From assembly GCF_963576545.1 (NCBI RefSeq), contig NW_026870423.1, forward strand, positions 372,001 to 436,000: a DNA stretch of 64,000 bases. The letters are read 5' to 3'. Within the stretch, counting starts at the first letter, position 1. Each line of letters starts with the position of its first letter. The notes under the pieces were generated by a model. It saw only the letters and a program-made list of their open reading frames with translations. It did not search any database and was not told the origin of the DNA. Positions 47,901-61,742 of the stretch are shown in pieces. Source of the DNA: Limanda limanda (Eukaryota > Chordata > Actinopteri > Pleuronectiformes > Pleuronectidae). The translations under genes were made by a program, and so were the position numbers.

Positions 47901-49340
47901 ACTTGCAAGTAGGCTCTACCCCCACTAAATGGGGTAGCGCACATCGATCAGTACCATCATTGAGCTTCTCCGACTTTTGGAAGGGTTAGGGTTAGGGTTA
48001 GGGATGAAAGCACATAGGAGAAAGAGATATTCTTGAATAACCTTTTTTGTGAAGGTCGGAGAGACTTGCAAGTAGGCTCTACCCCCACTAAATGGGGTAG
48101 CGCGCATCGATCGGTACCATCCTTGAGCTTCTCCGACTTTCGGAAGGGTTAGGGTTAGGGTTAGGGATGAAAGCACATAGGAGAAAGAGATATTCTTGAA
48201 TAACTTTTTTTGTGAAGGTCGGAGAGACTTGCAAGTAGGCTCTACCCCCACTAAATGGGGTAGCGCGCATCGATCGGTACCATCCTTGAGCTTCTCCGAC
48301 TTTCGGAAGGGTTAGGGTTAGGGTTAGGGATGAAAGCACATAGGAGAAAGAGATATTCTTGAATAACTTTTTTTGTGAAGGTCGGAGAGACTTGCAAGTA
48401 GGCTCTACCCCCACTAAATGGGGTAGCGCGCATCGATCGGTACCATCCTTGAGCTTCTCCGACTTTCGGAAGGGTTAGGGTTAGGGTTAGGGATGAAAGC
48501 ACATAGGAGAAAGAGATATTCTTGAATAACTTTTTTTGTGAAGGTCGGAGAGACTTGGAAAGTGGTTGCATCTGGACTAATTTGGGTCCTGCGGATCGAT
48601 TGGTACCATCCCCGAGCTTGTACGACCTTCGGAAGAGGTCGACCGACGAAATTCCCCCAAATCTGAGGAGATATTCTTGAATAACTTTTTTTGTGAAGGT
48701 CGGAGAGACTTGCAAGTAGGCTCTACCCCCACTAAATGGGGTAGCGCACATCGATCGGTACCATCCTTGAGCTTCTCCGACTTTCGGAAGGGTTAGGGTT
48801 AGGGTTAGGGATGAAAGCACATAGGAGAAAGAGATATTCTTGAATAACTTTTTTTGTGAAGGTCGGAGAGACTTGCAAGTAGGCTCTACCCCCACTAAAT
48901 GGGGTAGCGCGCATCGATCGGTACCATCCTTGAGCTTCTCCGACTTTCGGAAGGGTTAGGGTTAGGGTTAGGGATGAAAGCACATAGGAGAAAGAGATAT
49001 TCTTGAATAACTTTTTTTGTGAAGGTCGGAGAGACTTGGAAAGTGGTTGCATCTGGACTAATTTGGGTCCTGCGGATCGATTGGTACCATCCCCGAGCTT
49101 GTACGACCTTCGGAAGAGGTCGACCGACGAAATTCCCCCAAATCTGAGGAGATATTCTTGAATAACTTTTTTTGTGAAGGTCGGAGAGACTTGCAAGTAG
49201 GCTCTACCCCCACTAAATGGGGTAGCGCACATCGATCGGTACCATCCTTGAGCTTCTCCGACTTTCGGAAGGGTTAGGGTTAGGGTTAGGGATGAAAGCA
49301 CATAGGAGAAAGAGATATTCTTGAATAACTTTTTTTGTGA

Positions 49341-49659
49341 AGGTCGGAGAGACTTGCAAGTAGGCTCTACCCCCACTAAATGGGGTAGCGCGCATCGATC
49401 GGTACCATCCTTGAGCTTCTCCGACTTTTGGAAGGGTTAGGGTTAGGGATGAAAGCACATAGGAGAAAGAGATATTCTTGAATAACTTTTTTTGTGAAGG
49501 TCGGAGAGACTTGAAGTAGGCTCTACCCCCACTAAATGGGGTAGCGCGCATCGATCGGTACCATCCTTGAGCTTCTCCGACTTTCGGAAGGGTTAGGGTT
49601 AGGGTTAGGGATGAAAGCACATAGGAGAAAGAGATATTCTTGAATAACTTTTTTTGTGA
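49341..49659 (+). repeat. Shortened-tract A monomer followed by an A with a 1-bp deletion
   Basis: The A at 49341-49497 has C89T and lacks one TTAGGG unit. The next A (49498-49659, 162 bp) reads ACTTGAAG instead of ACTTGCAAG, the only single-base length change seen in the window. Together they fuse minus-strand frames here. Confidence 0.93.
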
Positions 49660-49822
49660 AGGTCGGAGAGACTTGCAAGTAGGCTCTACCCCCACTAAAT
49701 GGGGTAGCGCGCATCGATCGGTACCATCCTTGAGCTTCTCCGACTTTCGGAAGGGTTAGGGTTAGGGTTAGGGATGAAAGCACATAGGAGAAAGAGATAT
49801 TCTTGAATAACTTTTTTTGTGA

Positions 49823-52800
49823 AGGTCGGAGAGACTTGGAAAGTGGTTGCATCTGGACTAATTTGGGTCCTGCGGATCGATTGGTACCATCCCCGAGCTT
49901 GTACGACCTTCGGAAGAGGTCGACCGACGAAATTCCCCCAAATCTGAGGAGATATTCTTGAATAACTTTTTTTGTGAAGGTCGGAGAGACTTGCAAGTAG
50001 GCTCTACCCCCACTAAATGGGGTAGCGCACATCGATCGGTACCATCCTTGAGCTTCTCCGACTTTCGGAAGGGTTAGGGTTAGGGTTAGGGATGAAAGCA
50101 CATAGGAGAAAGAGATATTCTTGAATAACTTTTTTTGTGAAGGTCGGAGAGACTTGCAAGTAGGCTCTACCCCCACTAAATGGGGTAGCGCGCATCGATC
50201 GGTACCATCCTTGAGCTTCTCCGACTTTCGGAAGGGTTAGGGTTAGGGTTAGGGATGAAAGCACATAGGAGAAAGAGATATTCTTGAATAACTTTTTTTG
50301 TGAAGGTCGGAGAGACTTGGAAAGTGGTTGCATCTGGACTAATTTGGGTCCTGCGGATCGATTGGTACCATCCCCGAGCTTGTACGACCTTCGGAAGAGG
50401 TCGACCGACGAAATTCCCCCAAATCTGAGGAGATATTCTTGAATAACTTTTTTTGTGAAGGTCGGAGAGACTTGCAAGTAGGCTCTACCCCCACTAAATG
50501 GGGTAGCGCACATCGATCGGTACCATCCTTGAGCTTCTCCGACTTTCGGAAGGGTTAGGGTTAGGGTTAGGGATGAAAGCACATAGGAGAAAGAGATATT
50601 CTTGAATAACTTTTTTTGTGAAGGTCGGAGAGACTTGCAAGTAGGCTCTACCCCCACTAAATGGGGTAGCGCACATCGATCAGTACCATCCTTGAGCTTC
50701 TCCGACTTTTGGAAGGGTTAGGGTTAGGGTTAGGGATGAAAGCACATAGGAGAAAGAGATATTCTTGAATAACCTTTTTTGTGAAGGTCGGAGAGACTTG
50801 CAAGTAGGCTCTACCCCCACTAAATGGGGTAGCGCGCATCGATCGGTACCATCCTTGAGCTTCTCCGACTTTCGGAAGGGTTAGGGTTAGGGTTAGGGAT
50901 GAAAGCACATAGGAGAAAGAGATATTCTTGAATAACTTTTTTTGTGAAGGTCGGAGAGACTTGCAAGTAGGCTCTACCCCCACTAAATGGGGTAGCGCGC
51001 ATCGATCGGTACCATCCTTGAGCTTCTCCGACTTTCGGAAGGGTTAGGGTTAGGGTTAGGGATGAAAGCACATAGGAGAAAGAGATATTCTTGAATAACT
51101 TTTTTTGTGAAGGTCGGAGAGACTTGCAAGTAGGCTCTACCCCCACTAAATGGGGTAGCGCGCATCGATCGGTACCATCCTTGAGCTTCTCCGACTTTCG
51201 GAAGGGTTAGGGTTAGGGTTAGGGATGAAAGCACATAGGAGAAAGAGATATTCTTGAATAACTTTTTTTGTGAAGGTCGGAGAGACTTGGAAAGTGGTTG
51301 CATCTGGACTAATTTGGGTCCTGCGGATCGATTGGTACCATCCCCGAGTTTGTAAGACCTTCGGAAGAGGTCGACCGACGAAATTCCCCCAAATCTGAGG
51401 AGATATTCTTGAATAACTTTTTTTGTGAAGGTCGGAGAGACTTGCAAGTAGGCTCTACCCCCACTAAATGGGGTAGCGCACATCGATCGGTACCATCCTT
51501 GAGCTTCTCCGACTTTCGGAAGGGTTAGGGTTAGGGTTAGGGATGAAAGCACATAGGAGAAAGAGATATTCTTGAATAACTTTTTTTGTGAAGGTCGGAG
51601 AGACTTGCAAGTAGGCTCTACCCCCACTAAATGGGGTAGCGCGCATCGATCGGTACCATCCTTGAGCTTCTCCGACTTTCGGAAGGGTTAGGGTTAGGGT
51701 TAGGGATGAAAGCACATAGGAGAAAGAGATATTCTTGAATAACTTTTTTTGTGAAGGTCGGAGAGACTTGGAAAGAGGTTGCATCTGGACTAATTTGGGT
51801 CCTGCGGATCGATTGGTACCATCCCCGAGCTTGTACGACCTTCGGAAGAGGTCGACCGACGAAATTCCCCCAAATCTGAGGAGATATTCTTGAATAACTT
51901 TTTTTGTGAAGGTCGGAGAGACTTGCAAGTAGGCTCTACCCCCACTAAATGGGGTAGCGCACATCGATCGGTACCATCCTTGAGCTTCTCCGACTTTCGG
52001 AAGGGTTAGGGTTAGGGTTAGGGATGAAAGCACATAGGAGAAAGAGATATTCTTGAATAACTTTTTTTGTGAAGGTCGGAGAGACTTGCAAGTAGGCTCT
52101 ACCCCCACTAAATGGGGTAACGCGCATCGATCGGTACCATCCTTGAGCTTCTCCGACTTTCGGAAGGGTTAGGGTTAGGGTTAGGGATGAAAGCACATAG
52201 GAGAAAGAGATATTCTTGAATAACTTTTTTTGTGAAGGTCGGAGAGACTTGCAAGTAGGCTCTACCCCCACTAAATGGGGTAGCGCGCATCGATCGGTAC
52301 CATCCTTGAGCTTCTCCGACTTTCGGAAGGGTTAGGGTTAGGGTTAGGGATGAAAGCACATAGGAGAAAGAGATATTCTTGAATAACTTTTTTTGTGAAG
52401 GTCGGAGAGACTTGCAAGTAGGCTCTACCCCCACTAAATGGGGTAGCGCGCATCGATCGGTACCATCCTTGAGCTTTTCCGACTTTCGGAAGGGTTAGGG
52501 TTAGGGTTAGGGATGAAAGCACATAGGAGAAAGAGATATTCTTGAATAACTTTTTTTGTGAAGGTCGGAGAGACTTGGAAAGTGGTTGCATCTGGACTAA
52601 TTTGGGTCCTGCAGATCGATTGCTACCATCCCCGAGCTTGTACGACCTTCGGAAGAGGTCGACCGACGAAATTCCCCCAAATCTGAGGAGATATTCTTGA
52701 ATAACTTTTTTTGTGAAGGTCGGAGAGACTTGCAAGTAGGCTCTACCCCCACTAAATGGGGTAGCGCGCATCGATCGGTACCATCCTTGAGCTTCTCCGA

Positions 52801-54648
52801 CTTTCGGAAGGGTTAGGGTTAGGGTTAGGGATGAAAGCAAATAGGAGAAAGAGATATTCTTGAATAACTTTTTTTGTGAAGGTTGGAGAGACTTGGAAAG
52901 TGGTTGCATCTGGACTAATTTGGGTCCTGCGGATCGATTGGTACCATCCCCGAGCTTGTACGACCTTCGGAAGAGGTCGACCGACGAAATTCCCCCAAAT
53001 CTGAGGAGATATTCTTGAATAACTTTTTTTGTGAAGGTCGGAGAGACTTGCAAGTAGGCTGTACCCCCACTAAATGGGGTTGCGCGCATCGATCGGTACC
53101 ATCCTTGAGCTTCTCCGACTTTCGGAAGGGTTAGGGTTAGGGTTAGGGATGAAAGCACATAGGAGAAAGAGATATTCTTGAATAACTTTTTTTGTGAAGG
53201 TCGGAGAGACTTGCAAGTAGGCTCTACCCCCACTAAATGGGGTAGCGCGCATCGATCGGTACCATCCTTGAGCTTCTCAGACTTTCGGAAGGGATAGGGT
53301 TAGGGTTAGGGATGAAAGCACATAGGAGAAAGAGATATTCTTGAATAACTTTTTTTGTGAAGGTCGGAGAGACTTGCAAGTAGGCTCTACCCCCACTAAA
53401 TGGGGTAGCGCGCATCGATCGGTACCATCCTTGAGCTTCTCCGACTTTCGGAAGGGTTAGGGTTAGGGTTAGGGATGAAAGCACATAGGAGAAAGAGATA
53501 TTCTTGAATAACTTTTTTTGTGAAGGTCGGAGAGACTTGGAAAGTGGTTGCATCTGGACTAATTTGGGTCCTGCGGATCGATTGGTACCATCCCCGAGCT
53601 TGTACGACCTTCGGAAGAGGTCGACCGACGAAATTCCCCCAAATCTGAGGAGATATTCTTGAATAACTTTTTTTGTGAAGGTCGGAGAGACTTGCAAGTA
53701 GGCTCTACCCCCACTAAATGGGGTAGCGCACATCGATCGGTACCATCCTTGAGCTTCTCCGACTTTCGGAAGGGTTAGGGTTAGGGTTAGGGATGAAAGC
53801 ACATAGGAGAAAGAGATATTCTTGAATAACTTTTTTTGTGAAGGTCGGAGAGACTTGCAAGTAGGCTCTACCCCCACTAAATGGGGTAGCGCGCATCGAT
53901 CAGTACCATCCTTGAGCTTCTCCGACTTTTGGAAGGGTTAGGGTTAGGGTTAGGGATGAAAGCACATAGGAGAAAGAGATATTCTTGAATAACCTTTTTT
54001 GTGAAGGTCGGAGAGACTTGCAAGTAGGCTCTACCCCCACTAAATGGGGTAGCGCGCATCGATCGGTACCATCCTTGAGCTTCTCCGACTTTCGGAAGGG
54101 TTAGGGTTAGGGTTAGGGATGAAAGCACATAGGAGAAAGAGATATTCTTGAATAACTTTTTTTGTGAAGGTCGGAGAGACTTCCAAGTAGGCTCTACCCC
54201 CACTAAATGGGGTAGCGCGCATCGATCGGTACCATCCTTGAGCTTCTCCGACTTTCGGAAGGGTTAGGGTTAGGGTTAGGGATGAAAGCACATAGGAGAA
54301 AGAGATATTCTTGAATAACTTTTTTTGTGAAGGTCGGAGAGACTTGCAAGTAGGCTCTACCCCCACTAAATGGGGTAGCGCGCATCGATCGGTACCATCC
54401 TTGAGCTTCTCCGACTTTCGGAAGGGTTAGGGTTAGGGTTAGGGATGAAAGCACATAGGAGAAAGAGATATTCTTGAATAACTTTTTTTGTGAAGGTCGG
54501 AGAGACTTGGAAAGTGGTTGCATCTGGACTAATTTGGGTCCTGCGGATCGATTGGTACCATCCCCGAGCTTGTACGACCTTCGGAAGAGGTCGACCGACG
54601 AAATTCCCCCAAATCTGAGGAGATATTCTTGAATAACTTTTTTTGTGA
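49823..54648 (+). repeat. Long-range copied segment, member 3
   Basis: Same order at +20772 from member 1: GTTTGTAAG B (51274), G48A A (52073), plain A at 52236 where the others have C49T, C79T A (52399), CAG/G61C B (52562), B with C5T (52880), C27G/A47T A (53035). The A at 53198 has GGGATAGGG. Confidence 0.84.
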
Positions 54649-57600
54649 AGGTCGGAGAGACTTGCAAGTAGGCTCTACCCCCACTAAATGGGGTAGCGCA
54701 CATCGATCGGTACCATCCTTGAGCTTCTCCGACTTTCGGAAGGGTTAGGGTTAGGGTTAGGGATGAAAGCACATAGGAGAAAGAGATATTCTTGAATAAC
54801 TTTTTTTGTGAAGGTCGGAGAGACTTGCAAGTAGGCTCTACCCCCACTAAATGGGGTAGCGCGCATCGATCGGTACCATCCTTGAGCTTCTCCGACTTTC
54901 GGAAGGGTTAGGGTTAGGGTTAGGGATGAAAGCACATAGGAGAAAGAGATATTCTTGAATAACTTTTTTTGTGAAGGTCGGAGAGACTTGGAAAGTGGTT
55001 GCATCTGGACTAATTTGGGTCCTGCGGATCGATTGGTACCATCCCCGAGCTTGTACGACCTTCGGAAGAGGTCGACCGACGAAATTCCCCCAAATCTGAG
55101 GAGATATTCTTGAATAACTTTTTTTGTGATGGTCGGAGAGACTTGCAAGTAGGCTCTACCCCCACTAAATGGGGTAGCGCACATCGATCGGTACCATCCT
55201 TGAGCTTCTCCGACTTTCGGAAGGGTTAGGGTTAGGGTTAGGGATGAAAGCACATAGGAGAAAGAGATATTCTTGAATAACTTTTTTTGTGAAGGTCGGA
55301 GAGACTTGCAAGTAGGCTCTACCCCCACTAAATGGGGTAGCGCGCATCGATCAGTACCATCCTTGAGCTTCTCCGACTTTTGGAAGGGTTAGGGTTAGGG
55401 TTAGGGATGAAAGCACATAGGAGAAAGAGATATTCTTGAATAACCTTTTTTGTGAAGGTCGGAGAGACTTGCAAGTAGGCTCTACCCCCACTAAATGGGG
55501 TAGCGCGCATCGATCGGTACCATCCTTGAGCTTCTCCGACTTTCGGAAGGGTTAGGGTTAGGGTTAGGGATGAAAGCACATAGGAGAAAGAGATATTCTT
55601 GAATAACTTTTTTTGTGAAGGTCGGAGAGACTTGCAAGTAGGCTCTACCCCCACTAAATGGGGTAGCGCGCATCGATCGGTACCATCCTTGAGCTTCTCC
55701 GACTTTCGGAAGGGTTAGGGTTAGGGTTAGGGATGAAAGCACATAGGAGAAAGAGATATTCTTGAATAACTTTTTTTGTGAAGGTCGGAGAGACTTGCAA
55801 GTAGGCTCTACCCCCACTAAATGGGGTAGCGCGCATCGATCGGTACCATCCTTGAGCTTCTCCGACTTTCGGAAGGGTTAGGGTTAGGGTTAGGGATGAA
55901 AGCACATAGGAGAAAGAGATATTCTTGAATAACTTTTTTTGTGAAGGTCGGAGAGACTTGGAAAGTGGTTGCATCTGGACTAATTTGGGTCCTGCGGATC
56001 GATTGGTACCATCCCCGAGCTTGTACGACCTTCGGAAGAGGTCGACCGACGAAATTCCCCCAAATCTGAGGAGATATTCTTGAATAACTTTTTTTGTGAA
56101 GGTCGGAGAGACTTGCAAGTAGGCTCTACCCCCACTAAATGGGGTAGCGCACATCGATCGGTACCATCCTTGAGCTTCTCCGACTTTCGGAAGGGTTAGG
56201 GTTAGGGTTAGGGATGAAAGCACATAGGAGAAAGAGATATTCTTGAATAACTTTTTTTGTGAAGGTCGGAGAGACTTGCAAGTAGGCTCTACCCCCACTA
56301 AATGGGGTAGCGCGCATCGATCGGTACCATCCTTGAGCTTCTCCGACTTTCGGAAGGGTTAGGGTTAGGGTTAGGGATGAAAGCACATAGGAGAAAGAGA
56401 TATTCTTGAATAACTTTTTTTGTGAAGGTCGGAGAGACTTGGAAAGTGGTTGCATCTGGACTAATTTGGGTCCTGCGGATCGATTGGTACCATCCCCGAG
56501 CTTGTACGACCTTCGGAAGAGGTCGACCGACGAAATTCCCCCAAATCTGAGGAGATATTCTTGAATAACTTTTTTTGTGAAGGTCGGAGAGACTTGCAAG
56601 TAGGCTCTACCCCCACTAAATGGGGTAGCGCACATCGATCGGTACCATCCTTGAGCTTCTCCGACTTTCGGAAGGGTTAGGGTTAGGGTTAGGGATGAAA
56701 GCACATAGGAGAAAGAGATATTCTTGAATAACTTTTTTTGTGAAGGTCGGAGAGACTTGCAAGTAGGCTCTACCCCCACTAAATGGGGTAGCGCGCATCG
56801 ATCGGTACCATCCTTGAGCTTCTCCGACTTTTGGAAGGGTTAGGGTTAGGGTTAGGGATGAAAGCACATAGGAGAAAGAGATATTCTTGAATAACTTTTT
56901 TTGTGAAGGTCGGAGAGACTTGCAAGTAGGCTCTACCCCCACTAAATGGGGTAGCGCGCATCGATCGGTACCATCCTTGAGCTTCTCCGACTTTCGGAAG
57001 GGTTAGGGTTAGGGTTAGGGATGAAAGCACATAGGAGAAAGAGATATTCTTGAATAACTTTTTTTGTGAAGGTCGGAGAGACTTGCAAGTAGGCTCTACC
57101 CCCACTAAATGGGGTAGCGCGCATCGATCGGTACCATCCTTGAGCTTCTCCGACTTTCAGAAGGGTTAGGGTTAGGGTTAGGGATGAAAGCACATAGGAG
57201 AAAGAGATATTCTTGAATAACTTTTTTTGTGAAGGTCGGAGAGACTTGCAAGTAGGCTCTACCCCCACTAAATGGGGTAGCGCGCATCGATCGGTACCAT
57301 CCTTGAGCTTCTCCGACTTTCGGAAGGGTTAGGGTTAGGGTTAGGGATGAAAGCACATAGGAGAAAGAGATATTCTTGAATAACTTTTTTTGTGAAGGTC
57401 GGAGAGACTTGGAAAGTGGTTGCATCTGGACTAATTTGGGTCCTGCGGATCGATTGGTACCATCCCCGAGCTTGTACGACCTTCGGAAGAGGTCGACCGA
57501 CGAAATTCCCCCAAATCTGAGGAGATATTCTTGAATAACTTTTTTTGTGAAGGTCGGAGAGACTTGCAAGTAGGCTCTACCCCCACTAAATGGGGTAGCG

Positions 57601-60600
57601 CACATCGATCGGTACCATCCTTGAGCTTCTCCGACTTTCGGAAGGGTTAGGGTTAGGGTTAGGGATGAAAGCACATAGGAGAAAGAGATATTCTTGAATA
57701 ACTTTTTTTGTGAAGGTCGGAGAGACTTGCAAGTAGGCTCTACCCCCACTAAATGGGGTAGCGCGCATCGATCAGTACCATCCTTGAGCTTCTCCGACTT
57801 TTGGAAGGGTTAGGGTTAGGGTTAGGGATGAAAGCACATAGGAGAAAGAGATATTCTTGAATAACTTTTTTTGTGAAGGTCGGAGAGACTTGCAAGTAGG
57901 CTCTACCCCCACTAAATGGGGTAGCGCGCATCGATCGGTACCATCCTTGAGCTTCTCCGACTTTCGGAAGGGTTAGGGTTAGGGTTAGGGATGAAAGCAC
58001 ATAGGAGAAAGAGATATTCTTGAATAACTTTTTTTGTGAAGGTCGGAGAGACTTGCAAGTAGGCTCTACCCCCACTAAATGGGGTAGCGCGCATCGATCG
58101 GTACCATCCTTGAGCTTCTCCGACTTTCGGAAGGGTTAGGGTTAGGGTTAGGGATGAAAGCACATAGGAGAAAGAGATATTCTTGAATAACTTTTTTTGT
58201 GAAGGTCGGAGAGACTTGCAAGTAGGCTCTACCCCCACTAAATGGGGTAGCGCGCATCGATCGGTACCATCCTTGAGCTTCTCCGACTTTCGGAAGGGTT
58301 AGGGTTAGGGTTAGGGATGAAAGCACATAGGAGAAAGAGATATTCTTGAATAACTTTTTTTGTGAAGGTCGGAGAGACTTGGAAAGTGGTTGCATCTGGA
58401 CTAATTTGGGTCCTGCGGATCGATTGGTACCATCCCCGAGCTTGTACGACCTTCGGAAGAGGTCGACCGACGAAATTCCCCCAAATCTGAGGAGATATTC
58501 TTGAATAACTTTTTTTGTGAAGGTCGGAGAGACTTGCAAGTAGGCTCTACCCCCACTAAATGGGGTAGCGCACATCGATCGGTACCATCCTTGAGCTTCT
58601 CCGACTTTCGGAAGGGTTAGGGTTAGGGTTAGGGATGAAAGCACATAGGAGAAAGAGATATTCTTGAATAACTTTTTTTGTGAAGGTCGGAGAGACTTGC
58701 AAGTAGGCTCTACCCCCACTAAATGGGGTAGCGCGCATCGATCGGTACCATCCTTGAGCTTCTCAGACTTTCGGAAGGGTTAGGGTTAGGGTTAGGGATG
58801 AAAGCACATAGGAGAAAGAGATATTCTTGAATAACTTTTTTTGTGAAGGTCGGAGAGACTTGCAAGTAGGCTCTACCCCCACTAAATGGGGTAGCGCGCA
58901 TCGATTGGTACCATCCTTGAGCTTCTCCGACTTTCGGAAGGGTTAGGGTTAGGGTTAGGGATGAAAGCACATAGGAGAAAGAGATATTCTTGAATAACTT
59001 TTTTTGTGAAGGTCGGAGAGACTTGGAAAGTGGTTGCATCTGGACTAATTTGGGTCCTGCGGATCGATTGGTACCATCCCCGAGCTTGTACGACCTTCGG
59101 AAGAGGTCGACCGACGAAATTCCCCCAAATCTGAGGAGATATTCTTGAATAACTTTTTTTGTGAAGGTCGGAGAGACTTGCAAGTAGGCTCTACCCCCAC
59201 TAAATGGGGTAGCGCACATCGATCGGTACCATCCTTGAGCTTCTCCGACTTTCGGAAGGGTTAGGGTTAGGGTTAGGGATGAAAGCACATAGGAGAAAGA
59301 GATATTCTTGAATAACTTTTTTTGTGAAGGTCGGAGAGACTTGCAAGTAGGCTCTACCCCCACTAAATGGGGTAGCGCGCATCGATCAGTACCATCCTTG
59401 AGCTTCTCCGACTTTTGGAAGGGTTAGGGTTAGGGTTAGGGATGAAAGCACATAGGAGAAAGAGATATTCTTGAATAACCTTTTTTGTGAAGGTCGGAGA
59501 GACTTGCAAGTAGGCTCTACCCCCACTAAATGGGGTAGCGCGCATCGATCGGTACCATCCTTGAGCTTCTCCGACTTTCGGAAGGGTTAGGGTTAGGGTT
59601 AGGGATGAAAGCACATAGGAGAAAGAGATATTCTTGAATAACTTTTTTTGTGAAGGTCGGAGAGACTTGCAAGTAGGCTCTACCCCCACTAAATGGGGTA
59701 GCGCGCATCGATCGGTACCATCCTTGAGCTTCTCCGACTTTCGGAAGGGTTAGGGTTAGGGTTAGGGATGAAAGCACATAGGAGAAAGAGATATTCTTGA
59801 ATAACTTTTTTTGTGAAGGTCGGAGAGACTTGCAAGTAGGCTCTACCCCCACTAAATGGGGTAGCGCGCATCGATCGGTACCATCCTTGAGCTTCTCCGA
59901 CTTTCGGAAGGGTTAGGGTTAGGGTTAGGGATGAAAGCACATAGGAGAAAGAGATATTCTTGAATAACTTTTTTTGTGAAGGTCGGAGAGACTTGGAAAG
60001 TGGTTGCATCTGGACTAATTTGGGTCCTGCGGATCGATTGGTACCATCCCCGAGCTTGTACGACCTTCGGAAGAGGTCGACCGACGAAATTCCCCCAAAT
60101 CTGAGGAGATATTCTTGAATAACTTTTTTTGTGAAGGTCGGAGAGACTTGCAAGTAGGCTCTACCCCCACTAAATGGGGTAGCGCACATCGATCGGTACC
60201 ATCCTTGAGCTTCTCCGACTTTCGGAAGGGTTAGGGTTAGGGTTAGGGATGAAAGCACATAGGAGAAAGAGATATTCTTGAATAACTTTTTTTGTGAAGG
60301 TCGGAGAGACTTGCAAGTAGGCTCTACCCCCACTAAATGGGGTAGCGCGCATCGATCGGTACCATCCTTGAGCTTCTCCGACTTTCGGAAGGGTTAGGGT
60401 TAGGGTTAGGGATGAAAGCACATAGGAGAAAGAGATATTCTTGAATAACTTTTTTTGTGAAGGTCGGAGAGACTTGGAAAGTGGTTGCATCTGGACTAAT
60501 TTGGGTCCTGCGGATCGATTGGTACCATCCCCGAGCTTGTACGACCTTCGGAAGAGGTCGACCGACGAAATTCCCCCAAATCTGAGGAGATATTCTTGAA

Positions 60601-61585
60601 TAACTTTTTTTGTGAAGGTCGGAGAGACTTGCAAGTAGGCTCTACCCCCACTAAATGGGGTAGCGCACATCGATCGGTACCATCCTTGAGCTTCTCCGAC
60701 TTTCGGAAGGGTTAGGGTTAGGGTTAGGGATGAAAGCACATAGGAGAAAGAGATATTCTTGAATAACTTTTTTTGTGAAGGTCGGAGAGACTTGCAAGTA
60801 GGCTCTACCCCCACTAAATGGGGTAGCGCGCATCGATCAGTACCATCCTTGAGCTTCTCCGACTTTTGGAAGGGTTAGGGTTAGGGTTAGGGATGAAAGC
60901 ACATAGGAGAAAGAGATATTCTTGAATAACCTTTTTTGTGAAGGTCGGAGAGACTTGCAAGTAGGCTCTACCCCCACTAAATGGGGTAGCGCGCATCGAT
61001 CGGTACCATCCTTGAGCTTCTCCGACTTTCGGAAGGGTTAGGGTTAGGGTTAGGGATGAAAGCACATAGGAGAAAGAGATATTCTTGAATAACTTTTTTT
61101 GTGAAGGTCGGAGAGACTTGCAAGTAGGCTCTACCCCCACTAAATGGGGTAGCGCGCATCGATCGGTACCATCCTTGAGCTTCTCCGACTTTCGGAAGGG
61201 TTAGGGTTAGGGTTAGGGATGAAAGCACATAGGAGAAAGAGATATTCTTGAATAACTTTTTTTGTGAAGGTCGGAGAGACTTGCAAGTAGGCTCTACCCC
61301 CACTAAATGGGGTAGCGCGCATCGATCGGTACCATCCTTGAGCTTCTCCGACTTTCGGAAGGGTTAGGGTTAGGGTTAGGGATGAAAGCACATAGGAGAA
61401 AGAGATATTCTTGAATAACTTTTTTTGTGAAGGTCGGAGAGACTTGGAAAGTGGTTGCATCTGGACTAATTTGGGTCCTGCGGATCGATTGGTACCATCC
61501 CCGAGCTTGTACGACCTTCGGAAGAGGTCGACCGACGAAATTCCCCCAAATCTGAGGAGATATTCTTGAATAACTTTTTTTGTGA

Positions 61586-61742
61586 AGGTCGGAGAGACTT
61601 GCAAGTAGGCTCTACCCCCACTAAATGGGGTAGCGCACATCGATCGGTACCATCCTTGAGCTTCTCCGACTTTCGGAAGGGTTAGGGTTAGGGATGAAAG
61701 CACATAGGAGAAAGAGATATTCTTGAATAACTTTTTTTGTGA
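61586..61742 (+). repeat. A monomer with G52A and shortened telomere tract (157 bp)
   Basis: Directly 3' of the B at 61431; tract at 61679-61693 lacks one unit. Confidence 0.94.

Larger units (their letters stand above)
33070..60941 (+). repeat. Twelve A monomers with the linked G61A, C89T and CT6 markers
   Basis: A monomers starting at 33070, 34994, 37252, 38703, 45469, 46439, 47890, 50622, 53842, 55293, 59328 and 60779 share three changes: G61A, C89T, and T to C at the first base of the T7 run. Each is the second A after a B. Those at 34994, 38703 and 47890 also share CATCATTGAG in place of CATCCTTGAG and carry G52A. They form a lineage that tracks HOR copying in the right part of the array. 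Confidence 0.85.
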
